From: Rhodoblastus sp963736175
GTDB lineage: Bacteria; Pseudomonadota; Alphaproteobacteria; Rhizobiales; Beijerinckiaceae
Length of the DNA: 64,000 bases
NCBI GenBank assembly: GCA_963736175.1
Contig: CAVTNU010000035.1
Location: forward strand, 9,693 to 73,692
Reading direction: 5' to 3'
The first letter of the stretch is position 1, and the number at the start of each line of letters is the position of its first letter. Of this stretch, positions 34,528 through 42,276 are shown piece after piece. A program made the position numbers and the translations under genes. The notes beneath the pieces were generated by a model. The model was given only the letters and a program-made list of their open reading frames with translations, was not told the origin of the DNA and searched no databases.

Positions 34528-35292
34528 ATGCGTTCAACCAAAGCACGGAAAGAATTGGCGGTCGTGTCCGGCGGCGCCGGCGCCATCGGCCGGACGATCG
34601 TCGCCAAGCTGATCGAACGCGGGCTTGACGTCATCATCGTCGGGCGCCGCGAAACCGAACTCACAGCCTTCGCGCGCGAAAACAGCGCGATAACGCCTTG
34701 CGTCGCCGATCTCGCCGAAGACGGCTCCATCGCTGTCATCGCCGCGGCGCTCGACCGTACGGTGCGCATGATCGTGCATAGCGTCGGCGTTCCGGTGGCC
34801 GGCGGCGTCATGGAGGCGCCCCCCGACGCGCTGGCGCAGGCGGTCAACGTCAAGGCCGGCGGCTTTTTGCGGCTGACGCGAGCCGTCGATTCGCGTCTCG
34901 TCAAACATTCCCGGCTGGTCGCCATCGGCGGCCATTACGGGCTGGAGCCGACCGCCTACGCGGCGACGGCCGGCGTCGGCAACGCCGCTTTGATCAGCCT
35001 GTCGCGACAATTGAGCCTGGCCTATGGCGCGCGCGGCGTCACCAGCCATGTGATCGCGCCGGGACCCGCAGACACCGAACGCCTGCGCAATGTCGCGCAA
35101 GCGCGCGCCGCGCGCGACGGCGTGAGCCTCGACGAGGTTCTGGCCGGAATGCAGCGCGAATCCTCGCTCGGCGCCTTCACCACGCCCAAACAGGTCGCCT
35201 GGGCGGTCGCGACTTTGCTCGATGAGGAAGCCGACGCCGCGACCGGCTCGACGCTCATGCTCGATTCAGGACGCCGACGCGGTCTGCCGTAA
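34528..35292 (+). CDS. Short-chain dehydrogenase/reductase family protein lacking the usual catalytic residues
   Basis: 254 residues from ATG 34528; the frame is open further upstream inside the decarboxylase gene. The nucleotide-binding glycine motif is present (VVSGGAGAIGRTI, residues 12-24). The active-site region reads IGGHYGLEPTAYAATAGVGN (133-152). Aligned by eye on the helix ending ALISLSRQLSLAYG, the catalytic Ser is Gly, the Tyr is Ala148 and the Lys is Asn152. The NNAG structural motif is also changed (HSVG). It is therefore either a non-catalytic relative or an enzyme with a different chemistry. It lies in the meta-cleavage operon between decarboxylase and tautomerase, where no SDR step is needed. 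Confidence 0.75.
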   Translation: MRSTKARKELAVVSGGAGAIGRTIVAKLIERGLDVIIVGRRETELTAFARENSAITPCVADLAEDGSIAVIAAALDRTVRMIVHSVGVPVAGGVMEAPPDALAQAVNVKAGGFLRLTRAVDSRLVKHSRLVAIGGHYGLEPTAYAATAGVGNAALISLSRQLSLAYGARGVTSHVIAPGPADTERLRNVAQARAARDGVSLDEVLAGMQRESSLGAFTTPKQVAWAVATLLDEEADAATGSTLMLDSGRRRGLP

Positions 35293-35322
35293 CACACAGG
35301 CGTCAAGCAAAGGGAGTTCACC

Positions 35323-35763
35323 ATGCCCGTAGCCCACATCAATCTTCTCAAAGGCCATTCCCGGCTCGTGCTGCAGCAGATCATCGCGGAAACGTCCGAT
35401 GCGATGGCGCGCATTCTCGAAGCGCCAAAGGACCGCCTCCTGGTTTGGATCACCGAGCACGATCCCGGACTTTGGGGTGTCGCCGGCGCGCCGGCTGAAC
35501 AGGCGCTCGCGCGCGCGGCGCGTGAGGACGTCGAAATGCCCTTCGTGCAGATGGTGTTGATGGAGGGCCGGCCCAAGGAGCAACACCATCGCATGATCGA
35601 GGAAATCTCCGCCATCATCCACGGCGCGCTCGGAACGGACAAGAACCGCATCCGCATTCATATCGCCTCGGCGAACCCCGATTTCTGGGGCATCGGCGGC
35701 GTGCCCAGCTCCATCAGCCGCGCCAAGGAGATCGAGGCGCGCCGGCTGCAACAGAACGCCTGA
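35323..35763 (+). CDS. Tandem-domain 4-oxalocrotonate tautomerase family protein
   Basis: 146 residues made of two consecutive tautomerase-fold halves. The first begins with the usual Pro after the initiator Met (MPVAHINLLKG). The second begins at residue 72 with EMPFVQMVLMEGRPKEQ, keeping an internal Pro73. Each half has the same ending pattern (ITEHDPGLWGVAG and IASANPDFWGIGG). Classical XylH/DmpI is a single 62-residue domain; this fused form has the size of cis-CaaD-type proteins. In this operon it is the only candidate for 2-hydroxymuconate to 4-oxalocrotonate isomerisation. The ribosome site AGGGAG is close to the ATG. Confidence 0.82.
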   Translation: MPVAHINLLKGHSRLVLQQIIAETSDAMARILEAPKDRLLVWITEHDPGLWGVAGAPAEQALARAAREDVEMPFVQMVLMEGRPKEQHHRMIEEISAIIHGALGTDKNRIRIHIASANPDFWGIGGVPSSISRAKEIEARRLQQNA

Positions 35764-36130
35764 ACGCGCAAAGCGTTCGGCTTGGTCGACGCGGACGTCG
35801 GCGAGCGGGTCGGAGCGGCCGCGCGGAACGACCGCGCCGGCGGCGCGCGTCGCCGCGAATATCTCCAATTTGAACGGGCTCCAAAACTTAACCAGCGACC
35901 GCTGAAATCGTTCAGAAAACCGTCTAAAACATGCTGATATCGCGTAGCGTCAACATTCTTTTTTTGTCTTGCGTCAATTAGCCTCAGGTTGATCGATAGA
36001 GGCAAAGCAATAGCGCGACGATAGTTCTATCTGGTAGTTTCTCGCGAAAAAAACCAACCATGTTGATGCCGGTTCGTTTTGCGCCAACCTCAAAACCCGA
36101 GTAAAGTCCGAGCTATATCGGCTTTCGAAA
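35764..36130. other. Intergenic, 367 bases, end of the meta-cleavage operon
   Basis: No credible gene on either strand. The first half is GC-rich, with several short inverted repeats, and could end the upstream operon without a clear T-run. The second half (about 35880-36120) is markedly more AT-rich and includes a run of T at about 35958-35965. It probably carries the promoter for the GT25 gene. Confidence 0.35.
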
Positions 36131-37006
36131 TTGGCAGCGGCAAAAGCGAGTTCGACAATTCCGACCCAAAAAATTCCAGCCTATGTCGTGAACCTTGAAC
36201 GCAGCTTCGATCGGCTTGCCTTGATGCGCGATGTTTTCGGGCGTGCCGGCGTGACGTTCGATCGCATCGCGGCGGTTGACGGATGGGCGCTGAACGAAGC
36301 CGAGCGCGCGATATTTCTTTCCGAACACGAAGACTATTCTTTGGAGCCCGGTGAAATCGGCTGTTTTTTAAGCCATTTCGCCGCATGGAAGGAAATCGTC
36401 GCACAAGAGCACACCTACGCCGCCGTCTTCGAGGACGACGTCCGCCTCGCCGACAGCTTGCGGTCGTTGCTGACCGCCGACGACTGGATTCCGAAAGACG
36501 CGGACATCGTCAAACTGGAAACGCATGACGAACTCGTCGTACTCGGCCCCGAAATCTTGCCCGCGCCCTCGGAATATACGCTGCACGCGCTACATTCTCG
36601 CCACCTTGGCGCGGCCGGCTACATCCTTTCCAGACAAGGCGTCCGCAAGCTCCTGCAAAACTATGCGCGGATGACCGGTCCCGTCGATCATGAATTGTTC
36701 GATCCCAAGCATAAAGTGTTCAGCCTGCTTGCCGCCTACCAGCTGACGCCCGCCGCTTGCATTCAAATCCGTCTCTGCCCGGAAGACCCGAATTATAACC
36801 GTCTGACGTCGACCATCGTCAGCCGGTTTTACGCAAAAAACAGGTATATTTCCTTTTACAGGAAAATCATTCGTGAAACAGTTCGGCCATTCAAACAACT
36901 GTCGGCGCGTTTAAACCGGAAATTGCAATGCCTCACTAATAAATTATTCGTGACGATGGTTCCCTATACGGGGGATCGCGGCGACGCCTCACATGAAAAC
37001 GGTTGA
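36131..37006 (+). CDS. Glycosyltransferase family 25 (LPS/LOS-type)
   Basis: 291 residues from a TTG at 36131. Family hallmarks are PAYVVNLERSFDRLALM (16-32), EIGCFLSHFAAWKEIV (75-90) and the acidic EDDVRL (101-106), which binds the metal-nucleotide. GT25 enzymes transfer Gal, Glc or GlcNAc to lipooligosaccharide or surface structures. The C-terminal 60 residues are basic. Base composition is somewhat more AT-rich than in the neighbours, which may point to acquired surface-polysaccharide DNA. No ATG gives a full-length protein, hence the TTG. Confidence 0.82.
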   Translation: MAAAKASSTIPTQKIPAYVVNLERSFDRLALMRDVFGRAGVTFDRIAAVDGWALNEAERAIFLSEHEDYSLEPGEIGCFLSHFAAWKEIVAQEHTYAAVFEDDVRLADSLRSLLTADDWIPKDADIVKLETHDELVVLGPEILPAPSEYTLHALHSRHLGAAGYILSRQGVRKLLQNYARMTGPVDHELFDPKHKVFSLLAAYQLTPAACIQIRLCPEDPNYNRLTSTIVSRFYAKNRYISFYRKIIRETVRPFKQLSARLNRKLQCLTNKLFVTMVPYTGDRGDASHENG

Positions 37007-37333
37007 GTGTAGCGATTCAAACTCGCTGCATTCAAGCGGCGTTTGCTTCGGAGGCAAGCCGATCCGGGCGAAAGGCTAATTGCGGCGCTTCTGGAAGGGG
37101 AGCAACGACGGATGCGAAAGCGAGAGAGTCTAAGGTGCGATCAGCCACGGCGCGCGGCGGATGAGTTGAAGGGCCGCGTCGGCTGCCTGTTTACTTGCGC
37201 CGTCCCAAAAACACAGTGGCGACGACCTGCGCAAAGAAAGCCTCCTTTTGGACGGCTCTGAGATGGCGCGGCGTGACGGCCTGCACTAGAACGCCGACAC
37301 GATCCGCATCATGCGAACAAAGCTGTTAGCGCC
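37007..37333. other. Intergenic, 327 bases between GT25 and nucleotide-sugar dehydrogenase genes
   Basis: A 72-codon frame at 37043-37261 has an arginine- and cysteine-rich product with no recognised family and no good ribosome site; it is not called as a gene. No strong terminator or known motif was seen. The promoter of the dehydrogenase-epimerase pair is expected in the second half. Confidence 0.3.
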
Positions 37334-38611
37334 ATGAACAATCTCGAAGACTTGAAACTGGCCGTCATCGGCCTCGGCTACGTCGGGCTGCCGCTGGCGG
37401 CGGCGTTCGGCAAACGCCGCGAAGTGGTGGGATTCGACGTCGACGTCGCGCGCATCGCGGCGCTGGAGGCGGGACGCGACGCCACTTTGGAGATCACGGA
37501 AGAAGACTTGCGCGCCGCCACGGGCCTGCGCTTCACCGCGCGGATCGACGACCTCGCCGGCTGCAACGTTTTCATCGTCACCGTGCCGACGCCGATCGAC
37601 GAGCACAAACGGCCCGACCTGACGGCGCTGATCGCTGCGTCCGAGACCGTCGGCAAGGTTCTGAAGAAGGGCGATCTCGTGATCTACGAGTCGACCGTCT
37701 ATCCCGGCGCGACGGAGGACGATTGCGCGCCCGTGCTCGAGCGGACATCCGGTCTTGTCTTCAACCAGGACTTTTATCTCGGCTACAGCCCTGAACGGAT
37801 CAATCCGGGCGACAAGCGGCGCCGACTGGCCGACATCATAAAAGTCGTTTCAGGCTCGACGCCGGAGGTCGCCGATCTGATTGACTGGCTCTACCGCCAA
37901 ATCATTCCCGCCGGCACGTACAAGGCCGAAAGCATCAAAGTCGCCGAAGCCGCGAAAGTGATCGAAAACACCCAACGCGACCTGAATATCGCCTTGGTCA
38001 ACGAGTTGGCGATCATCTTCAACCGCATGGGCCTCGACACCGAAGCCGTTTTGCGCGCCGCCGGCACCAAGTGGAATTTTCTGCCGTTCCGTCCGGGTCT
38101 CGTCGGCGGACATTGCATCGGCGTCGATCCTTATTACCTGACGCACAAAGCGGTGGCGCTTGGCTATCACCCCGAAATCATCCTTGCCGGACGGCGCCTG
38201 AACGACCGCATGGGCGCCTATGTCGGATCGCAACTTATCAAGGCGATGATCAAATGCCGCATTCAAGTCGAAGGCGCCCGCGTGCTGGTCATGGGTCTGA
38301 CGTTCAAGGAAAATTGCGCCGACCTACGCAACTCACGCGTCATCGACATCGTTCGCGAACTGCGCGACTATAATGTTTGCGTCGACGTTTTCGATCCCTG
38401 GGCCGACGGTGAGGAGGCGCGCCGTCAATATGGCCTAACGCCGATCGCCGAGCCGCGGCGCGGCCATTATGACGCCGTCGTCCTTGCGGTGGCGCATGAA
38501 AAATTCAGAGAGATGGGCGCGAAAGCGATCCGCGCGGTTTGCAAGACCGAGCACGTTCTCTACGATCTGAAATACCTCCTGCGGCCAGACGAATCGAACT
38601 TGCGTCTCTAA
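37334..38611 (+). CDS. tviB: UDP-N-acetyl-hexosamine 6-dehydrogenase, TviB/WbpA-like
   Basis: 425 residues. NAD-binding motif VIGLGYVGLP (11-20), then YESTVYPGATE and the substrate segment YSPERINPGD (151-160). The catalytic Cys261 is in GLVGGHCIGVDPYYL. The C-terminal UDP-binding domain begins near 315 (MGLTFKENCADLRNSR). It oxidises a UDP-HexNAc to the uronic acid in two NAD+ steps. Together with the TviC-like epimerase that follows after 14 bases, it recalls the Vi-antigen route to UDP-GalNAcA. The name is by resemblance; UDP-GlcNAc or UDP-GalNAc may be the substrate. Confidence 0.85.
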   Translation: MNNLEDLKLAVIGLGYVGLPLAAAFGKRREVVGFDVDVARIAALEAGRDATLEITEEDLRAATGLRFTARIDDLAGCNVFIVTVPTPIDEHKRPDLTALIAASETVGKVLKKGDLVIYESTVYPGATEDDCAPVLERTSGLVFNQDFYLGYSPERINPGDKRRRLADIIKVVSGSTPEVADLIDWLYRQIIPAGTYKAESIKVAEAAKVIENTQRDLNIALVNELAIIFNRMGLDTEAVLRAAGTKWNFLPFRPGLVGGHCIGVDPYYLTHKAVALGYHPEIILAGRRLNDRMGAYVGSQLIKAMIKCRIQVEGARVLVMGLTFKENCADLRNSRVIDIVRELRDYNVCVDVFDPWADGEEARRQYGLTPIAEPRRGHYDAVVLAVAHEKFREMGAKAIRAVCKTEHVLYDLKYLLRPDESNLRL

Positions 38612-38625
38612 ATGAATGTCCCGCG

Positions 38626-39672
38626 ATGAACCCTTATGCGCGCACAACGGATCGATTGCGAGATTCGCCGAAGACCTGGCTGGTGACCGGGGTTGCCGGC
38701 TTTATTGGATCGAACTTGCTGGAAACGCTGCTCAAGCTCGATCAGACGGTTATAGGGCTCGACAATTTTTCAACCGGATCGCGCCGCAATATCGACGCCG
38801 TCCGACGCCTGACGAGCGAGGCGCAATGGGGGCGCTTTCGCTTCAACGAGGGCGACATCTGCTCGTTTGACGATTGCCGGCGCGCCTGCGTCGGCGTCGA
38901 TTATGCTCTGCATCAGGCTGCGATTGGATCGGTGCCGCGCAGCCTGTCCGACCCGATCGCGACCAACGCCGCCAATATTTCCGGCTTCCTGAATATGCTG
39001 GTCGCCGCGCGCGAGGCGGGAATCAAACGATTTGTCTACGCCGCTTCGAGTTCGACATATGGCGACCATCCGCACCTGCCGAAGGTCGAAGAGACGATCG
39101 GGCGGCCGTTGAGCCCCTATGCCGTGACCAAGGTCGTCAACGAGCTTTATGCCGACGTATTCGCCCGCTGTTACGGTTTCGACTCGATCGGTTTGCGTTA
39201 TTTCAATGTCTTTGGCCCACGCCAGGATCCCGACGGCGCCTATGCGGCGATCATCCCGAAATGGACGAAGGCCATGATCAAGGGCGAGCCCGTCTTTATC
39301 AATGGCGATGGCGCGACGAGCCGGGACTTCACCTTTGTCGACAACGCAATTCAGATGAACCTGCTCGCCGCCACGGTCGAGGCGCGCGCGGCGGTCAATC
39401 AGGTCTTCAACGTCGCGGTCGGCGAACGCACGACGCTGAACGCGCTTCACGAAGCACTGCGCGGGCTGCTGGCCCCTCGTTTTCCGCATTTGCTGACCGC
39501 CCAGCCGCAGTACCGCGAATTCCGCGCCGGCGACGTGCTGCACAGCCAGGCCGACATGACCAAGGCGAGAACGCTGCTCGGTTATGAGCCGAGCCACGAT
39601 TTCGCCGCGGGTCTGGCGCTGGCGGCGGCGTCCTACGTCGCCGCCTATGGAGACGCGACGACGCTTGCTTGA
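38626..39672 (+). CDS. tviC: UDP-N-acetylglucosamine(-uronate) C4 epimerase, TviC/WbpP-like
   Basis: 348-residue extended SDR. The glycine motif TGVAGFIGSN is at 21-30, the catalytic Ser in AASSSTYGD (139-147), and Tyr165/Lys169 in SPYAVTKVVNE. The MNPYA start, long N-terminal stretch and SRDFTFVDNAIQMN segment are typical of TviC/WbpP C4-epimerases. ATG 38626 was preferred to earlier in-frame starts inside the dehydrogenase gene. It works with the preceding dehydrogenase to make a UDP-N-acetyl-galactosaminuronate-type sugar for a surface polymer. Confidence 0.85.
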   Translation: MNPYARTTDRLRDSPKTWLVTGVAGFIGSNLLETLLKLDQTVIGLDNFSTGSRRNIDAVRRLTSEAQWGRFRFNEGDICSFDDCRRACVGVDYALHQAAIGSVPRSLSDPIATNAANISGFLNMLVAAREAGIKRFVYAASSSTYGDHPHLPKVEETIGRPLSPYAVTKVVNELYADVFARCYGFDSIGLRYFNVFGPRQDPDGAYAAIIPKWTKAMIKGEPVFINGDGATSRDFTFVDNAIQMNLLAATVEARAAVNQVFNVAVGERTTLNALHEALRGLLAPRFPHLLTAQPQYREFRAGDVLHSQADMTKARTLLGYEPSHDFAAGLALAAASYVAAYGDATTLA

Positions 39673-39748
39673 CTTGCTTCGGCAAAGTATCAAGGTTCGC
39701 CGAACTCAATGGAAACTTGAAATTCGGTGAGGATTTGGAGAGCCGCCC

Positions 39749-40570
39749 ATGGCGCGTCCCGCAATCCTGTTTTTTCGCGACGACCGCGCAACGAGACTGT
39801 CGATGCTCAACACCTTGCGCGAAAAGTTGCGGCGCTACCGGCAAATCCGGGCGATGCCGCGCGTCGCGACTATCGCCACCATGCCAACGCGGCTGGAATC
39901 GTTTGAGCAGGTCGTCGAAAGAATATTGCCGCAAGTCGATCGCCTGCACGTTTTTCTGGACAGGTTTGAAACTGTTCCCGACTTCCTATTGAACAACAGC
40001 AAGATCGTCATCCTGCGCTCGCAGGAAGCCGGCGATCTCCACGCCTCGGGGCGATTTCTCGTCTTGCAGGCTCTCGACACGCCGTCGATCGTCGTCGTTG
40101 TCGACGACGATATCCGCTATCCGGCAAACTACGTCGCAAGACTGGTCAACCAGCTCGCCATACGCTCCGGCGACGCTGTCGTCGGCGTGCATGGAACCCA
40201 ATTTACGCCGCCCTTCCTGTCCTATGTCGCCGACTTGCACAGAAGCCCGTTCTTCTTCCACCATTCGAAATCCAAAGTCATGGACGAATTGGGTTGCGGC
40301 ACGTGCGCCTTTTTGTCCGACGTCATGAATTTCGACATCAGAACATGGCTGTATACGGACGCGAACGACATCCAGTTGGCGCTCGAAGCGAAGAGGCGGC
40401 GGCTGCCGCTCGTCTGCATCAAGCGCCGCAGCAACTGGCTGCGGCCCATTGGCGAGGAACAGCCCGACAGCATCTGGGTCAAGACGAAGGCTGACCACAG
40501 CCGGCAGACCGCTCTGATGCGAATCTTGATGAGCGACGCCATCGCCGGCATCGAAACGCCGCCGAATTAG
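39749..40570 (+). CDS. Putative GT-A-fold glycosyltransferase
   Basis: 273 residues, no family assigned with certainty. The start MARPAILFFRDD and the segment ATMPTRLESFEQVVERILPQ with IVVVVDDDIRYPANYVARLV (about 113-132) are typical of GT-A transferases; DDD is the likely metal/nucleotide motif. A later GCGTCAFLSDVM resembles the acceptor-side loop. It follows the epimerase gene by 77 bases and may be co-transcribed. It probably adds the uronic sugar, or another, to the glycan. Confidence 0.68.
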   Translation: MARPAILFFRDDRATRLSMLNTLREKLRRYRQIRAMPRVATIATMPTRLESFEQVVERILPQVDRLHVFLDRFETVPDFLLNNSKIVILRSQEAGDLHASGRFLVLQALDTPSIVVVVDDDIRYPANYVARLVNQLAIRSGDAVVGVHGTQFTPPFLSYVADLHRSPFFFHHSKSKVMDELGCGTCAFLSDVMNFDIRTWLYTDANDIQLALEAKRRRLPLVCIKRRSNWLRPIGEEQPDSIWVKTKADHSRQTALMRILMSDAIAGIETPPN

Positions 40571-40581
40571 CGGCGCGCGGC

Positions 40582-40600
40582 GAGCGGGACGATCCCGCTC
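40582..40600. repeat. Perfect 8-base hairpin downstream of the putative transferase gene
   Basis: GAGCGGGA (40582-40589) and TCCCGCTC (40593-40600) around a CGA loop, 12 bases after the stop codon. It lacks a T-run. It may be a weak terminator or an mRNA 3' end structure before the deacetylase gene. Confidence 0.5.
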
Positions 40601-40650
40601 TCATATCCGACGAAGGGTGCGGCGGCGCCGACGTCCGCCAGGGACGGGTA

Positions 40651-41415
40651 ATGGACGTTTATCTGCAGCCGCATTCGGACGACATCTGTTTTTCGCTCGG
40701 CGGTCTGGCCGAACGACGACGACGCGGCGTTCTTCTCACGGCGCTGCCGATTTCCGGCTATGTTCCGCTTGGCCCGGGACAACGGCCGCCTTCCGCCGAA
40801 ATCGTCACGCAAACGCGTATGCAGGAAGACCGGGCGTTTAGCCAGGCGTGCGGACTTGAGGCGCGGTTCCTCGCCATCCCCTGCGGCTCCTCCGCGGGAT
40901 ATGGCTCTTTCGATCTCGACCGGCTCGATGAAAACCTTGAACGCGTCAAAGCGCCGATCCAAGCCGAACTGCTGCGTTTGGCGGCGGAAAGCGGATCGCC
41001 CGAGCGGTCCTGGCTGTTTTGTCCCGCCGGCATTGGCGGCCATGTCGACCACGTCGCGATCCTGAAAGCGATCGTCGAAGATTACGATCGGCTGTCGGAA
41101 CGCTATCGCATCGCCTTTTATGAGGACCTGCATTACGCGTCCAACGCCAAGGCGCGGAAAGTCGGGATCGCGCGATTGCGCCAGATCGCGACGGTGCGGA
41201 GGCTGCGGCGGCGCTCCCTGTCGCTCGGCGCGGGCGGCGGCGTCCGAAAACGCGCGTTGATAAACCTTTATCCGAGCCAGTTTCTCGAACCGCCCCGGAA
41301 CCTGAAATCCTTCACGCCGGCGGTTTGGCCCTGGTCCGCTCCGCATGAAGCGATCTGGAGCGAGGACTGGGAAGCGGCGTCCGACCTGGACGCCGACGGC
41401 AGCGTGACGCATTGA
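40651..41415 (+). CDS. PIG-L/LmbE-family deacetylase
   Basis: 254 residues. The zinc-binding signature is PHSDD (7-11), a variant of PHPDD, and the third ligand site is GGHVDHV (129-135, His131/Asp133/His134). The family removes N-acetyl groups from GlcNAc-type sugars. ATG 40651 follows AGGGACGG. Standing at the end of a UDP-HexNAc-uronate gene group, it may deacetylate a HexNAc residue of the polymer or its carrier-bound precursor; that link is inference. Confidence 0.83.
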   Translation: MDVYLQPHSDDICFSLGGLAERRRRGVLLTALPISGYVPLGPGQRPPSAEIVTQTRMQEDRAFSQACGLEARFLAIPCGSSAGYGSFDLDRLDENLERVKAPIQAELLRLAAESGSPERSWLFCPAGIGGHVDHVAILKAIVEDYDRLSERYRIAFYEDLHYASNAKARKVGIARLRQIATVRRLRRRSLSLGAGGGVRKRALINLYPSQFLEPPRNLKSFTPAVWPWSAPHEAIWSEDWEAASDLDADGSVTH

Positions 41416-41486
41416 AAACAACTTTGACTATGGGATCAGGCGCCGAAGCCGAATGACGGTTTATTCGCCAAATCGCTCGCGGCTCG

Positions 41487-41517
41487 AAAAAAACGCGCCG
41501 TCAACAATGGCGGCGCG
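41487..41517 (-). terminator. Rho-independent terminator of the btuB operon
   Basis: Read on the minus strand: stem CGCGCCG (41511-41517), 10-base loop, complementary CGGCGCG (41494-41500), then seven T (41487-41493). It stands about 75 bases after the stop of the membrane protein gene. The convergent deacetylase gene ends about 70 bases to the other side. Confidence 0.85.
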
Positions 41518-41591
41518 CATTCGATCCGGAATGGCGCGGTCATCGCGCCGCCTTGCGGCGAACGCGGCGGAAACCGCCGCGATCGACGATA

Positions 41592-42146
41592 TCAGGCGTG
41601 CCGCAAGGCAAGACCGGCTTGGAGTCTGCGGCCGAGCTCCGTGCGCCCGACAAGCGCCTTGACCGCGAAGAAAGCGGCAAACGCCGCGGCGTTGATCAGG
41701 AAAACGCGCGTCACGTCGGCCGGCGTGAAATGCGACACGTCGGTTCCGCTGAGGAGGCTCGCGGCGTAGATCGAGGCTTCATAGACGACGAAAGCTGAAA
41801 CGAAACCCGCGACGGAGCCGGCGACTCCGCGACCACGCGCCAGGACGGCTTGAGCCGCGGCCAGCGACAGCAACGCGATGACGCCGAACACGGCGCCCCA
41901 GGCGAACGTGCTCACATCCATCGGATAGTTCAGGCAGGCGAAGCCGACAATCTGATTGACCAGCCAGATGGCGACGACGGCGGCGACGGCGGCGCGACGA
42001 TCGAAAAGCATGGCGGACATCGCGGCGAAGGCCGCGAGCGGGAGGGCGCAGGCGAAACCGAAAGTGAGCGCCACGCTCGCCGCGACGAGCAGAAGCGCGC
42101 CAATCCATTCAGGACGGAGATAGACCGGCTTGGAAGACGCATTCAT
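41592..42146 (-). CDS. Integral membrane protein in the cobalamin-riboswitch operon
   Basis: 184 residues with five to six hydrophobic helices (about 15-35, 38-50, 52-72, 80-103, 108-130, 145-165) and short loops; no signal peptide and no recognised domain. GGAGGTC precedes the ATG. It follows btuB by 130 bases on the same strand, and the only terminator seen lies after it, so it is most likely controlled by the same cobalamin riboswitch. The size and helix count recall ECF-type substrate-binding components or Cbt-type vitamin B12-related membrane proteins. This is an inference from context. Confidence 0.75.
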   Translation of the reverse strand: MNASSKPVYLRPEWIGALLLVAASVALTFGFACALPLAAFAAMSAMLFDRRAAVAAVVAIWLVNQIVGFACLNYPMDVSTFAWGAVFGVIALLSLAAAQAVLARGRGVAGSVAGFVSAFVVYEASIYAASLLSGTDVSHFTPADVTRVFLINAAAFAAFFAVKALVGRTELGRRLQAGLALRHA

Positions 42147-42276
42147 GTTTGACCTCCTGAGATCGACGCCAAATGCGCCGTGGGACTGAAAGGAGCGGGC
42201 GGGCCGCGAAAGTTGAGGCTCTATGACGCCGGACGCCGGCCTCGCCTTGGGCGATCAAGGGCAAGGGCGATGCTCA

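Noticed and set aside
37043..37261. 72-codon frame between the GT25 and TviB-like genes
   Set aside because: Arginine-rich product with no recognised family, no ribosome site of note and composition typical of non-coding frames here.
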